Part shown: positions 9,777-20,460 of the stretch, in pieces
How positions within the stretch are numbered: the stretch's first letter is position 1
Layout of the letters: every line of letters starts with the position of its first letter
Program-made: the position numbers and the translations under genes
The notes under the pieces: model-generated
What the model was told of the DNA's origin: nothing
What the model saw: the letters and a program-made list of their open reading frames with translations, nothing else
The model's database searches: none
Source: Halocafeteria seosinensis
Taxonomy: Eukaryota > Sar > Bigyra > Bicosoecida
Assembly: GCA_001687465.1 (NCBI GenBank)
Contig: LVLI01000005.1
Coordinates: 62,001 to 126,000 of the forward strand
Length of the DNA stretch: 64,000 nt
Direction: 5' to 3'

Positions 9777-10517
9777 CTAGATCTGCTTCGCTCCTTCTTT
9801 CGAAGGGCCTTCGAGTTCAAAGTATTCTCTCTTCCCCTCAATATCGAGATCTGGGAGAATGCGGAAATCACTTGAACATACTTCAGGAGAGGCACCAATA
9901 GGTTTGCTCACCTTTTACATCCTCCATCATTTTTGTGCACACTAGGTATAGAAGCCACTTGTTGTCCAAGTAATTGGCCGCCTGAATTCGCAGGTTAGCA
10001 CAACTGCATACTCACCAGGTAGTTCAGCACAAGTCGGTGACTTACCAATTGCAGATCGAAAAGGGTGTGCTTGTCGACATTGAGGAACTCATTGTCCCAA
10101 CGATTATTTGCAAATTTATTTCCCTCGTCCTGAGTACGAAAACATAGAAGAATAGACAATGTGCAGCTATCTGACTAGGAGTTCTGGCCGACTTACGTCA
10201 GTGAGGAAGGATACGGGTTCTGATGAATGATACTTGCACCAATCTACAACTTTTCTCAAAATATTGTCAGATAACTCTGGAAGAGGAACGACCGACTTCG
10301 TGTCTAAACTCTTATTGGCCGATGGACTCTCGCAGGTCTCCTCTTCCGCTCCACTACTGTCCTCCTCATCGTCGAGCATCATCTCCAGCAGTCCATTCAT
10401 GAGGGCTGCTTCACGAGAGATCTCATAGACAGATCCTTCCCGCGATTGTAGGTACAGGATAGACTGTCCCATCTGCTTCGTTTCTTCTTTCTCCATTTTT
10501 TGTGTGTAATATCTCAA
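9777..10517 (-). CDS. SKP1: Skp1-like SCF ubiquitin ligase subunit, short C-terminus
   Basis: Skp1 bridges F-box proteins to cullin-1 in SCF ubiquitin ligases. Four exons are inferred: 10197-10517, 10046-10129, 9912-9981 and 9777-9850, with introns of 67, 64 and 61 nt. Exon 1 gives the POZ part (SILYLQSREGSVYEISREAA...VPLPELSDNILRKVVDWCKYH). Exons 2-3 give DEGNKFANNRWDNEFL, TLFDLQL|AANYLDNKWLLYLV, matching the Skp1 signature LAANYLD.K.LL. Exon 4 gives VKDLDIEGKREYFELEGPSKEGAKQI and a TAG. The usual final helix with R-x-E-N-x-W is absent, so the F-box-binding end looks about ten residues short. The TAG overlaps a weak donor (TA|GTGATA), leaving a small chance of a further exon. First Met at 10517 or one of two nearby internal ATGs. 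Confidence 0.82.
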
Positions 10518-10913
10518 CCAATGGCTTGTTCCGATTCTGGGTTCACAGCTGTCAACACCACGTTTTTACATCTTTAACTTCAAACACCCAGTCATTCAAT
10601 TTGGATAGCACGTCTTCATTCAAGTTGGATAGCACGTTTTCAAATGCTCCACAATGCATGCATCCATATTGAACTATGTCAATAAGAGCTGGGTGTCGAA
10701 AAGATCACAGTGTAAGTTCACAATCTACAGAGTGTGTGAAGTTGGCGCGAGAAGCAAGCGCAGACTGCGCAGTCGCAAATCAGAGCCTTCAAGGATGATG
10801 GTATACAGCACACTGCTTTTTTTTTTTTTCCTGCTGGTATGGTATGACTCCTCAAGACACGGTGGACGCCGGAGCACAGGTTTCTTCACGATGTTGCCTT
10901 CTTCAACGCAATA
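10518..10913. promoter_or_regulatory. divergent promoter region between Skp1 and the coiled-coil gene
   Basis: About 400 bp separate two divergently transcribed genes. It includes a 13-nt T run (10817-10829) and a short direct repeat of TTGGATAGCACGT (near 10602 and 10625). No TATA box stands out. Both genes' start regions probably draw on this segment. Confidence 0.45.
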
Positions 10914-13900
10914 ATGGAGCTGCAAGAAAACGGGGAGAATGAAGGGCCAGCTGCGCGCAGTTCGCACGCAGCGGGTGGCGACCAACAATCTAGCAATGCT
11001 CCTCTCCCGGCGTCCCACGACGACACCGTCCCGAATACGGCGATGGGGAGTACGGGTGGCCAATCTACTGAGGGGGAAGAGGGGGATTTGGATTTGGAAT
11101 TCCTCGCAGCTCGAGAGCATAGCATAGGCACCTCAACGGACGATGATTCAGAGGTCGAGGAAGAAAGACTGGGGGGAGCAAACTGGCCGAATACTCCCAC
11201 GTTGGATCAAGGCGCTGCCAGTTACGGCAGAAGTGCTTTTCCCCTGTCAGAAGGTCACGTAAGAGATAACGCAGCGTCAGCTGTTACAAGTGAAGAAATA
11301 AGCTCGGCGCTCGCTGGTGCCGATGACAACTCTCATACGTCGGGAGATGGAGCTGGGGACACATCTCCTGCGACATTTGCAACACAAAGCTCGACTGGGA
11401 AAAGAGTTGCTGATGCCTTGGCGGCAAATGCGGAAGGAGAGCTAGAGGAGCAGCGGGAGGAGCACACCGTCGAGTATCAGGGGAACCCCGACCTGGAAGG
11501 GGAGGAGTGTGGCACAAGCGCAACTGGGAGCGACTCCCCAAGCGATCAACATGGTCCTAAATTCGCAACTCAAAAGGAGAGAGAGGAATCATCTCAGGAG
11601 ACACAAAGCACTCAATGCCGCGAGACATGTTCTGATGAACGTGCAGAAGCCGAGACCGACGGTGACCGGCAGTATCGCCAAACCGCCTCCTCTGACGGTG
11701 TAGCAGCTTCTTCTTGTTGTAACGTTTCAGATAGGCAAGAGGAGGAAGATATGGTAAATGGAAATGGGATAAGTGAGAAAGATCAAACTCCTGGCATTAC
11801 TGCCTTTGCCCATTCAACGCCAACCACCGGTATCCGTAACATATACTCAAAACGGAATACAGCTGGAGAGCTCTCAGAAATAGAGTACAAGGTTGTCGGA
11901 TCTCATCAAGATGAAGAAGAGATCAATCAAGTGATGAGTATCCCAAACTCACTTGTTGGTGGTCCCACGTCGTCCCAACAGCATCAATCCAAGCTTAGGT
12001 TTGCCTCGGGTTCCAATTCGACGACTCCTACTTCCAGCGGAAACAGTTCCGCGGCTGGATTCGACGCAGTGGTTAAGGGAAGGATTAATATTATACGGAC
12101 CGGCTCTCAGGCTCCGCGACTTACTTCGCCGTCTAGCTGGGAGGGGCGGGAAGGCGCCGAAGATGACTGGTTCTATGATCCTCCTCCGAAGCAGGCCTGG
12201 CCGACACCTAAGACGGATACAGGAATCAAGTCTCCTCCATGGCCGGATGTTCGAGTAAAGACGAGTCCGGCTACTTCTCCCACTAGACAGATATCGTATC
12301 CATACTCTTGCAGAAACTCGTGGGCTAGTCCACATGGTGCTCAGGCTTCCAGGCTTGGCGACTACCTGCTATCCGCACGTCGGCATTCAATGCCGGAGAA
12401 TGATCTTGAAAGACCATCAAGGCATTTCTGCTTTGACACGGAAGAACAGAAAACTACGAAGTATCGCAGAAGGAGCGTTGCGCTAGGTACTATGAGCCCC
12501 GGAACACTGAAGTATGAGATCCCTTCCGCAGTAGATTCCCAAGGGAAGCTCCACAGGTTACCGGGAAGTGAAGGATACCATGGTGTGTATACTCGTGGAA
12601 TGGAGCTTTTGCAAAAGCGCTCGGATACCGTTTCACGGCACGTGGCGAAGCATGAGGAAGCTTTGAAGAAAGAAACCCCATTCAAACCGGAGTTCTTGTC
12701 TAGGAGCTACGATGCGAGTTACACCTCAAGAAAGAGATGGAGTATCTTCCGGCACTGGAAAGACATTCTGGAGGATCACCGGAGAAGGTTAGCTGATTTC
12801 TGCTTATGGAGAAGCACTATTACTCACCGTATGCATGTGCCGGCTGCAGATTAGAACGCTTAAGGGAAGAATACCGCCAGAAGGAGAACGAAGAGATGAC
12901 TTTTCGGCCGCATGTTGGCAAACCTCCAAAAGACTGGGATAGCAGGAATCTACATGATAAGCTTTTCCAGGAAGCGGAAGAGTTTAAAAGGCGTAAGAAG
13001 CAACTCGAAGAAACTTACTACGAAAACGAGGAAAGATTAGCAAAGGGGAAGCATGAGGAAATCTTGAAGAAGTCCCGGCGTCACTCATTAGAAGAAAAGC
13101 TAGATTCGTCCAAGCCCAGGGCTCTGCTGCTGTATGAAAGATCTCTTGAAAAGTAAGGATATGCGTATACAAATATGTAACTGAAACCTCGATGCCTATA
13201 CTATGGGGTTGCAGAATGCACGAAAAATCCGATGCCGCGAATCATGAGAAGGGCGAGTCACCGCGCCGTGTCGCTCATTCGGAACGACTCGCCAAACTGT
13301 CTGAGCCACGATCTAAAGCGGAACCGAAGAAACCTCGACCTGCATTGAAAGAAGGACCGTCAGCAATTTTGAAAGCTGATGGAGTTGAAAGTGGCAAACC
13401 ATCAGACCCCGCAAAGGTAAAGAAACGACAAGAAGAGGCAAAGGCTGCTTGTATCCGCCGTTTGCGAACGGCAAAATCCAACTTGTATCGAGATGATTCA
13501 GCAAACGCTGAGTCAAGTAGCCCTGGTGAAGGCAGCGTCAAGTTGGATGGCACTCCTCCCAAACCTGGTCTTTTTCAGTGGGAAGGATACACCTGGAAAG
13601 ACGCCCCCGAATCTACTCTTAAGAGGCATCCCTCAAAGTCTTCAACAGCCGCAAGTTCCAACCGAAGAGAAGGTAACTTCGTTAGGCGAGCAGAATTCTG
13701 GGTGAAGGCGTACAATGAGAAGCAACGGAATATTGCCAACCGTCAAGCTGAAAAAGAGTTAGAAGAAGCCAAGAATTGCTCGTTCAAACCGAAAATAAAT
13801 CCAGTTTCAAGGCACCTTACTGAACACCGGAGCAAAGGTGACGGGTCAACTGCGGGTTCGTATGAACTTGAAGAAGGAACTCCACCGAAAGGATATGAAG

Positions 13901-16353
13901 AGTTTTTGGAGCGAATGGGTCATGCACTAGCGTTGCGGGATGTCAATAACAGGTTAGATGTATCGAACGTTCGCCGTGGGGAAGCACCAAGCTCTAGAGA
14001 CGTAGCTGCCAAAGAAAGGATCAAACTTGAGTTCAGCAATCGTCGAAGGCAGTGGGAAGAACGGAAGAGACTGGAGGCCACTTCACGTCGACCATCCAGG
14101 GAAACGACATCGCCTTCCCGTCCTTCTCGAAGCTTTAGCAAGGAGACTTATGGTTCTAAAAAAGGCCAGCATGTGGAACAAGCCATGAATTCGGATTTTG
14201 GGGCCGATGAGGAGGGTACTAACCTGAGAAATGGTTCCCGTTTGCGCACATCTAGCTCAGAGTATGACGCCAGCTGGTTCGTAGACTCGACTCTACCAGA
14301 AAATTACTCGAATACATCTGTTTGGATGTATAGCCCCGAACGGGAACATCATTTTAGGGAAGGGATGTACTATCCTCCCAAACTGCCAGGCACCGCTATC
14401 TTCGAGATAGCGAAAGAAGTCGCCTCCGATCAGGGCCAACGACGAGATTCTTTCCCAGAGGATGTCAAACAATACGTTAAGTTTGGGCACCATGCCGCAT
14501 CTGATTCTGGTGCTTCTATTGCTGGTTCGCTTGGCGATGACTCCGGTCATGTTTCCACTCATCTCGAGTTCTCAGCTGGTATGGACGATGTCCGAAACGA
14601 AGCTCCTAAGCAGGTCTCGTACAAGGAAGGTTCGTCCTCAGAGCGAACGAGTTGGAAGCATATTCTGGATGACATAGAAGCGGACTCAAGGGAAAAGGAA
14701 TACCCTCCTCATGATTTTCCGTCAGAAGATGAAGAAGATGGCACAGCAGAAAATAATGATGGTGGTGCAACCTGGAAGCAGATACTCCAAGAAGTGGAAG
14801 ATGAACGAGCAAGTGCACGAAGGAAGAAAAAGAAGAAGAGAAGTAACGTTGGTAGAAGCGTTGAAAATGCTGCAAGAGTCGTTGATATTGACGACGCGGG
14901 GAAGAACGCTCGAGTTCAGAGTGCCATGAATGACGCCAACACTACAAGAATCGAAACGGTGCGAACGCCGGGCTACCCTCGACTGCCTCAGCGGGGAAGC
15001 AGTATTCAACGGAAACCATACAATGAGGTAATACCAGGAGCTAATGACGCTATTCCGCAACGTTCAGTCATGGGGCGTTTCCCCTACCATAGGGTTACAC
15101 GTGGCGGTATTGATCCACAGGAGGCCTCGCTCTCCTCTGCCCCGTCGGCATTATCCAGCCGCTCACAACTCCAGTCACAAGCAGCCGACCTCCCCCGGCT
15201 GAGTCCCCCGACAGACGCTACGAAGGAAAGTCTTTCCGACCGTTCGCTCCAGCATGCGTCGCCGACTGGTCCTACTGTACTCGAGAAAGAGACGGCAGAA
15301 TCCTCAGGTACACAGGAACGAGCTTCAAGCCAGCGCACCAGAGACGTCATCAACAGCAATACCGCGCCTGAAGAATTGGGAATGCTTGATATGTATGATC
15401 GTCTGACGACACTTCGGAACAGGTTTCGCCATGCAATATCAGCTCCAGAGTCAGGAGAACAGTCACCCAGTTGGAACACCCATCAAGCCGGTTTATCGAC
15501 CAGTAAACACGAGCATCATGCATCTCCAAAGTATGCTTCAAATGACGTCACTCCAGAAGCTCCTCATAGAAACACCATACAAACGCCAGGCACGACTACC
15601 GTAGCAACTGCACCAGCATCTGTCAGAACCAGAGCTGACCACATACAGACAGAGCAGTCAGAATTTCCTGAAGATGAGCCAGAACATAGTGTTGAGAAAG
15701 CGCAAAGCAATATGGATAATGATCATGATGAGTTTCCTTCTGACGATAGGGCAAAGGAAAGCGCAAAGCCAAGTCCTTATACTGAAGCTTCAGAAGGACA
15801 AATTCCCGGGTTTTCTCTTACTGGAAGAAAGGCTAGCAGGAGTAGTAATGACTCCCACCTATATCCTGAAGGAACTGTTTCCAACTTAAAGGAAAGCCTA
15901 TTCAAAATGCGCTCACCATTCCAGCGATATCATGACGCACAACCTACTCCACACAACCGCATAGATCCACGTAATTTCGTAGATTCTTCCGAGCCTCAGG
16001 ACACCGCAAGTCAGTTTCGCCATGAAACTGATGTTCGTGACGCGTCTTCGAATGGCATTGCCACTCGATCTACCGTTAAAGAAAATCAAGAGCAGGAGGT
16101 CCCTAAGCGATCTTCGAAATCATCTATAAAGGCAATCGATTCATTCGACGCAGCCCCTCTTGAAGTGGATTCTGCCGTTGCAGAGAGAAAGTTCCCTCCA
16201 CTACATGCGAACGACTTACCTTCGGATATCATCACAAACAAAGGAGACCTTATGCAGCGATACAGAGAGGAGTATCGATTGCTCAAAGAAGTAATTGATG
16301 GTTGCACAAACGATGAAGATCCATGGCTTGCATTTGAAGAGAAAGGAGTCTGA
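10914..16353 (+). CDS. large charged coiled-coil protein with repeated F-x-P-x-(I/V) and WKxIL motifs
   Basis: Three exons, 10914-12787, 12850-13152 and 13215-16353, are joined by two 62-nt introns (GTTAGC...GCTGCAG and GTAAGG...GTTGCAG), giving 1771 residues. Both joins keep coiled-coil sequence continuous (EDHRR|RLERLREEYRQKENEE and YERSLE|KMHEKSD). The first ~400 residues are acidic, Ser/Thr/Gln-rich and probably disordered. Then come three F-x-P motifs: TPFKPEFLSRSYD (~586), MTFRPHVGKPP (~640) and CSFKPKINPVSR (~913). Motifs of this kind occur in many protist cytoskeletal or ciliary proteins. A second motif occurs three times: WKDILEDHRRR (~615), WKHILDDIEADS (~1204) and WKQILQEVEDER (~1244). 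Charged helices RRKKQLEETYYENEERLAKG and RRQWEERKRLEA suggest coiled coil. I do not recognise a named family. Confidence 0.7.
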
Positions 16354-16391
16354 ACGACACAACGATGATGCTTCAATCGCATTCTTGGTGT

Positions 16392-19300
16392 TCACATCTC
16401 TATGTCTGGGCTCGTTAACCAATTCAACGAGCTCAAGTACGACCGGCGGCGATGATGAACCCACATATAGGGAGAAACCACGAGCATTGAGAGCGCATGA
16501 CGGCGACACCGGCTGATAGTGAATCCATACTGGAACTGCACATAATCCAACAGTCATCGTGCTAAGTTGCATTTGCAGAAAGACGTAGAAGAGTTTCACT
16601 TCAATGAGAGTACTACTTACCAGTCTCGCATCCCAGGGGGCAATATGATATATAGAGCCCGGCACGAATAGTGTTTGAGGAGGAATATCATCCTCGGGAT
16701 TCTCCGATTGAATCGATGTCGGAGAGTTGTCAGTAGCATCTGTAAAGGATACAGTCTGTGGTTTTGCTGATTCATCAGCTCCCCCACCAAGCGTTTGTTG
16801 CCGGTGCTCCACCTCGAGTCGTCTCGATGAATCCATAGCAGTGCACGCGGCTTCTTCATCCTCTTGTCTGAGAGTTGCTTTAGTCGCGTCCATGTCGAAA
16901 GCATACTGGTGGGCATTCGTGCCACCAATTTCACGAGGATAGGAGCTATCTCTACGAACGCCATCTACTGGTGGTGGTAGATCCTCTCCAATCAGCCCTC
17001 GTAATTTACCTTCTTCGTTCATTTGCTGCAGTTCTAATGACATATCGTGTACCATGCCTTCAGTTAAATACACCCAATCCCTCTCACTAAAATCTTCATC
17101 ACTATCACTCTCAGAGTCGCTACAAATGGGTGAACAGTCTGCTTCACTACTATCTGGGGGAGCACTCTGTGAACCGGAAATCCTCCTCAAGGAGTGAGAA
17201 CCACGGGGCATCCACTGGTAGAGCCAATCGAACATAGTTCGTCCGGGTAACGACGACGTGGCAGATTGGTTGGAAGCAAAAGAATTCTCGTTGCTGTCGG
17301 AAGTTTTACTTTCCATTGGTGGATTGCTAGAATTCTTCCACACATACTCGCCAAGCTGACCCCAAAGTTTCCCGAGCACCAAGGTGGCAACGTCTCTACA
17401 AGCTTCCCAACCCACTCCGACGTACTGGAGGGCCCGCGAGCCTATCTTTCCGACTGGATGCCGTAGCAGCTGAGCTCTTAGATCTTCGATCCATACAGTT
17501 CGGCTCATCCTCGCCTGTGAAGAATTGCACAGTAGACAAGCGTCTCAACATTACAATATGTAAGGACTCACTTACAGCTGCGCGGACAGCCGCAACGCTG
17601 TGCAAGGATAGACGTGGCACCATATCGTCACCTAGGACAACTGACGTAATATAAGGTTCAAATAGGTTGCCCAGCTCTGTCGTCCATCAACATATATATA
17701 TATACCCATAACGCTGATGGAGGACCTGAAGCACTCACGGCGGAAACGTACCTTCACTACAGATAGGCGGAACCCCGTAACAGAAGCAGTGGAGCGGGTA
17801 GCTTTGGAAAGGCCAATCTGCTGGAGATTCGTTGGGATCTACTTGCTCCTCGTTGATAGGGGACTGCGCGCACTTTTTGTGAGCTTCTCTCGCAAACTTC
17901 ACGTTCGACGAAAACAAAAGTTTCATTGCTAACAACGCAGCCACTCCGCCACCCAAACTATGTCCTGTCACAATAAGCCTGTAATCTGAAAACTCTGCTA
18001 AGTATTCCAAAGCTATCGCACCAATGCCTCCAAGGCTTTGAAGTTCCTCTTTTTGAAGCTCGTCCCAGTCACTCTCTTGCTCGTATTCACTATCTTCAGA
18101 GACCCCGTCCTCATTGTGGACAGCTTCCGCGTCACAGTATGCATTGCGATTTGCCGAACCGTATGTACGCTTCCATGTATCGCAAAACGGCGATTGAACA
18201 GGGTCCGTCTGGGCAGGTGTACCAGAATTACTGTTCGTCGAATTAGAGTCCGCTTTGGTTGACACGTCATGACCTGCTACGTTTGCCGGGGTCCCGTTAG
18301 AAGCCTCAGCGTCTTGTTTAGACTCGTCTCTTTTCCTGCTAGCAGACTGCTGTGCAAGCCTTCTTTCACGATTTCGTCGCTCTTGCTTTGTTAGCGAAAG
18401 AACTTTTCCACTCTCTTGGTCTACCACAGGAGAGCGACCTAGCAATACGTTAGCACAGTACAGGAACCCTTCATGAACTTTACCATCTTTCAACCATTTT
18501 TGCACTTGTGACCGGGGATACTTCCTGCATATCGCCTCCAGCGGATCGTTGCCCGCCGGTGCCGCCTCCTCCTTGTCTCGAGTAGTTTCTTTCCTTGAAG
18601 TGCTCTTGTCATTATCTGGGATATCAAGATCTAGCTCTACATCCGCACCTGCTAGGTCAGTGAGTATATCGTATCTCGTCCTTGTACCGCGTATAACGAT
18701 CACTATAGCCTCAGCTTGTCGATCGATACAAATTACGTATGCCGGTCTACAGTGGGTGGACTGAAAATTGCATGCAACAACATCCGTGGGAGGTATCCGT
18801 GCCTGCGACCAATTAACTGTTGTGCCAAGTACGCGTAAGCAAGAGATACTTCTTGCGCACACTTACACGGCGTGCGAATTCAACTGAGTCGCCAGCATAG
18901 CCAGCAGCTGCAAATAGTGACCAGTGATGCAATTCGTTAGAAATATTTTTCGCTCCAGGTTGCCTGATCCGTTTAAAGTGAGAGGACTCGTATCGCTTGA
19001 ATGTCATAGTATCTCCTCCGCGCTCGACTGCACTTTAACTCTTCATTAAAGCTTGTCAACGCGTTGGAGGAAAACATGCACACTTACATTGGCTTGAATC
19101 ACTTCCCGTTGGATATTGCGGATATGTGAGTCCAAGAAATTCCTCATCGTAATTTAACTTATCACGAAGCTGTCTTGGGATCACAGGGGCTCCATACTTC
19201 AGACAATACCACAGCCATGCCGCCGTTTCAACGAGTGAGAACGGACCCAAAATTCGCTGAGCGTTCCGAATAGCCGCAAGAATGACCCAACTGCGCATGA

Positions 19301-19955
19301 AAAAGGATGTCTGCATACACTCTAAACCATTTCTTTTTATCATCCCTCGCTGCACTTACATAGACGCTTCCGAGGACTCGATGTCCGCCTGAAGTGGATG
19401 ATATCCCGGCCTCTCATCTTCGTCTGCATCCTCCTCCTCGTTGTCAAACAATGCTCGCTGCTTTGGTTCTTTCCCTCTATCTCCCTTTTGACGCTTCTTT
19501 CGGTGTTTTTTGCGTCTTCGATGGAAAAGCAAAGCTCCTCCATTTGTCGTCGTAACTTTGCTTAGTTCAATCGAATCCTCTGCGCCCGTCGCTCCTGCCT
19601 TCTTATGTCTCCTAACTGTGTTACTATTGCTGAAAGGATACCATGACGCCCAATCGCTAGGTGCTGCTCTATTGACAGCGTCATTCTGCGGAGGATGGTT
19701 GGAAGATGATGCAGTACCTCCTTCAGCTGCCACGTTGTTTGATTGTTCATCATTTGGAGGCTCTTGCCCTTCATCTGAATCGGATAATGAATGCTCTTGG
19801 CGGATCCATGAATGGAATTCGGTAGTTTGCTTTGATTGACGAGTCGTAGGCTCCATCGTATGCAAAGAGGGAGTAAAGCCAGCCCTGCTTCCAGTCAGCT
19901 CCTCGCTTTCGATCAAGCTCTTCAGCACGTACAGGGCCGAATCGAACCCAGCCAA
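16392..19955 (-). CDS. sn1-specific diacylglycerol lipase-like (class 3 lipase), 5' end unresolved
   Basis: Seven exons: 19360-19955 (5' limit uncertain), 19088-19290, 18867-19027, 17752-18802, 17576-17640, 16621-17514 and 16392-16535. Introns are 69, 60, 64, 111, 61 and 85 nt. The phases of all joins agree, and from the ATG at 19856 the product is 1004 residues. Lipase signatures: RPAYVICIDRQAEAIVIVIR then GTRTRYDILTDL, lid-side KVHEGFLYCANVL, nucleophile elbow VTGHSLGGG (Ser), YGVPPICSE|VVLGDDMVPRLSLHSV (catalytic Asp region) and C-terminal MLVVSPYMWVHH (His region). This enzyme class cleaves diacylglycerol to monoacylglycerol. A low-complexity insert of ~125 residues separates GFLYCANVL from the Ser elbow, and ~250 acidic residues lie between the Asp and His regions. 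The membrane-spanning N-terminus of animal DAG lipases is not seen. The gap to the convergent stop is 38 bp. Confidence 0.82.
17641..17751 (-). other. intron 4 of the lipase gene with TA microsatellite
   Basis: At 111 nt this is the longest intron placed in the window (GTACGT...ACGTCAG). It carries a run of TA dinucleotides near 17693-17704. Removing it joins GVPPICSE to VVLGDDMVPR, the conserved lipase core. Confidence 0.75.
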
Positions 19956-20460
19956 GAGACGCTGAAACTTCTGAAATTTCTCGGGAGACTATGGAACTTT
20001 GATGGAGTACAGCACCGCGTCAAGGGAGAAATAGAGGAAATAAAACCAAGTATAGTTGTGTTGAAGACTTCTTCAACTGGGGAACAACAGCACGCAATGT
20101 TCGATATTTATCCCTCAGAAGGAGCTCATGGAGCCCGTCCAATGAAGTCAACAAGTTGGAACCCTCTCATACCAAGTGCACACGGATACGATGGTCTACA
20201 GCCCCATGCGTCTGCGGCGGCAGTATAGTGGATGTGACGAAACAATCTTTCTGATCATTGAAGTTGAAGGAACCTTCAACTTCAGTGAAGTTCAGTCTCC
20301 ATGGGGCCTCATATGATAGGGGTCCAGTTCAGTCTCCATAGGGGTCTGAGTCCATACCAACTGGGAAATGAGAACTGTTGAGTTGTAAGATCTAGCATGA
20401 GTGCATCAGCTGTCCCTCTTTCCCTTCCTGTTTCAGTCATTCACCTCGTCAGAAAGAGAC
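19956..20460. promoter_or_regulatory. divergent region between lipase and XRP2 genes with 24-bp palindrome
   Basis: The lipase frame continues upstream of 19955 to an in-frame stop, reading EKFQKFQRLLAGFDSALYVL. An acceptor (TTTCAG) near there suggests at least one further 5' exon that I cannot place. A near-perfect inverted repeat lies at 20260-20283 with 11-nt arms (GAAGTTGAAGG) around AA. It is followed by two copies of a TTCAGTCTCCAT-type element at ~20292-20305 and ~20328-20341. The plus-strand open frame across 19836-20228 has no domain and is probably a shadow. Confidence 0.4.
20260..20283. repeat. 24-bp palindrome
   Basis: Two 11-nt arms (GAAGTTGAAGG and its complement) are separated by AA. 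It sits in the space between divergent genes and could be a dimeric transcription-factor site or a hairpin. Confidence 0.6.

Noticed and set aside
16216-16535. C-terminal ~100 residues of the unspliced lipase frame
   Set aside because: The frame reads through an 85-nt intron and then the wrong phase; the spliced frame gives the expected lipase C-terminus with VVSPYMWVHH.
19836-20228. Plus-strand 130-codon open frame upstream of XRP2
   Set aside because: No domain; it overlaps the 5' part of the lipase gene on the other strand.
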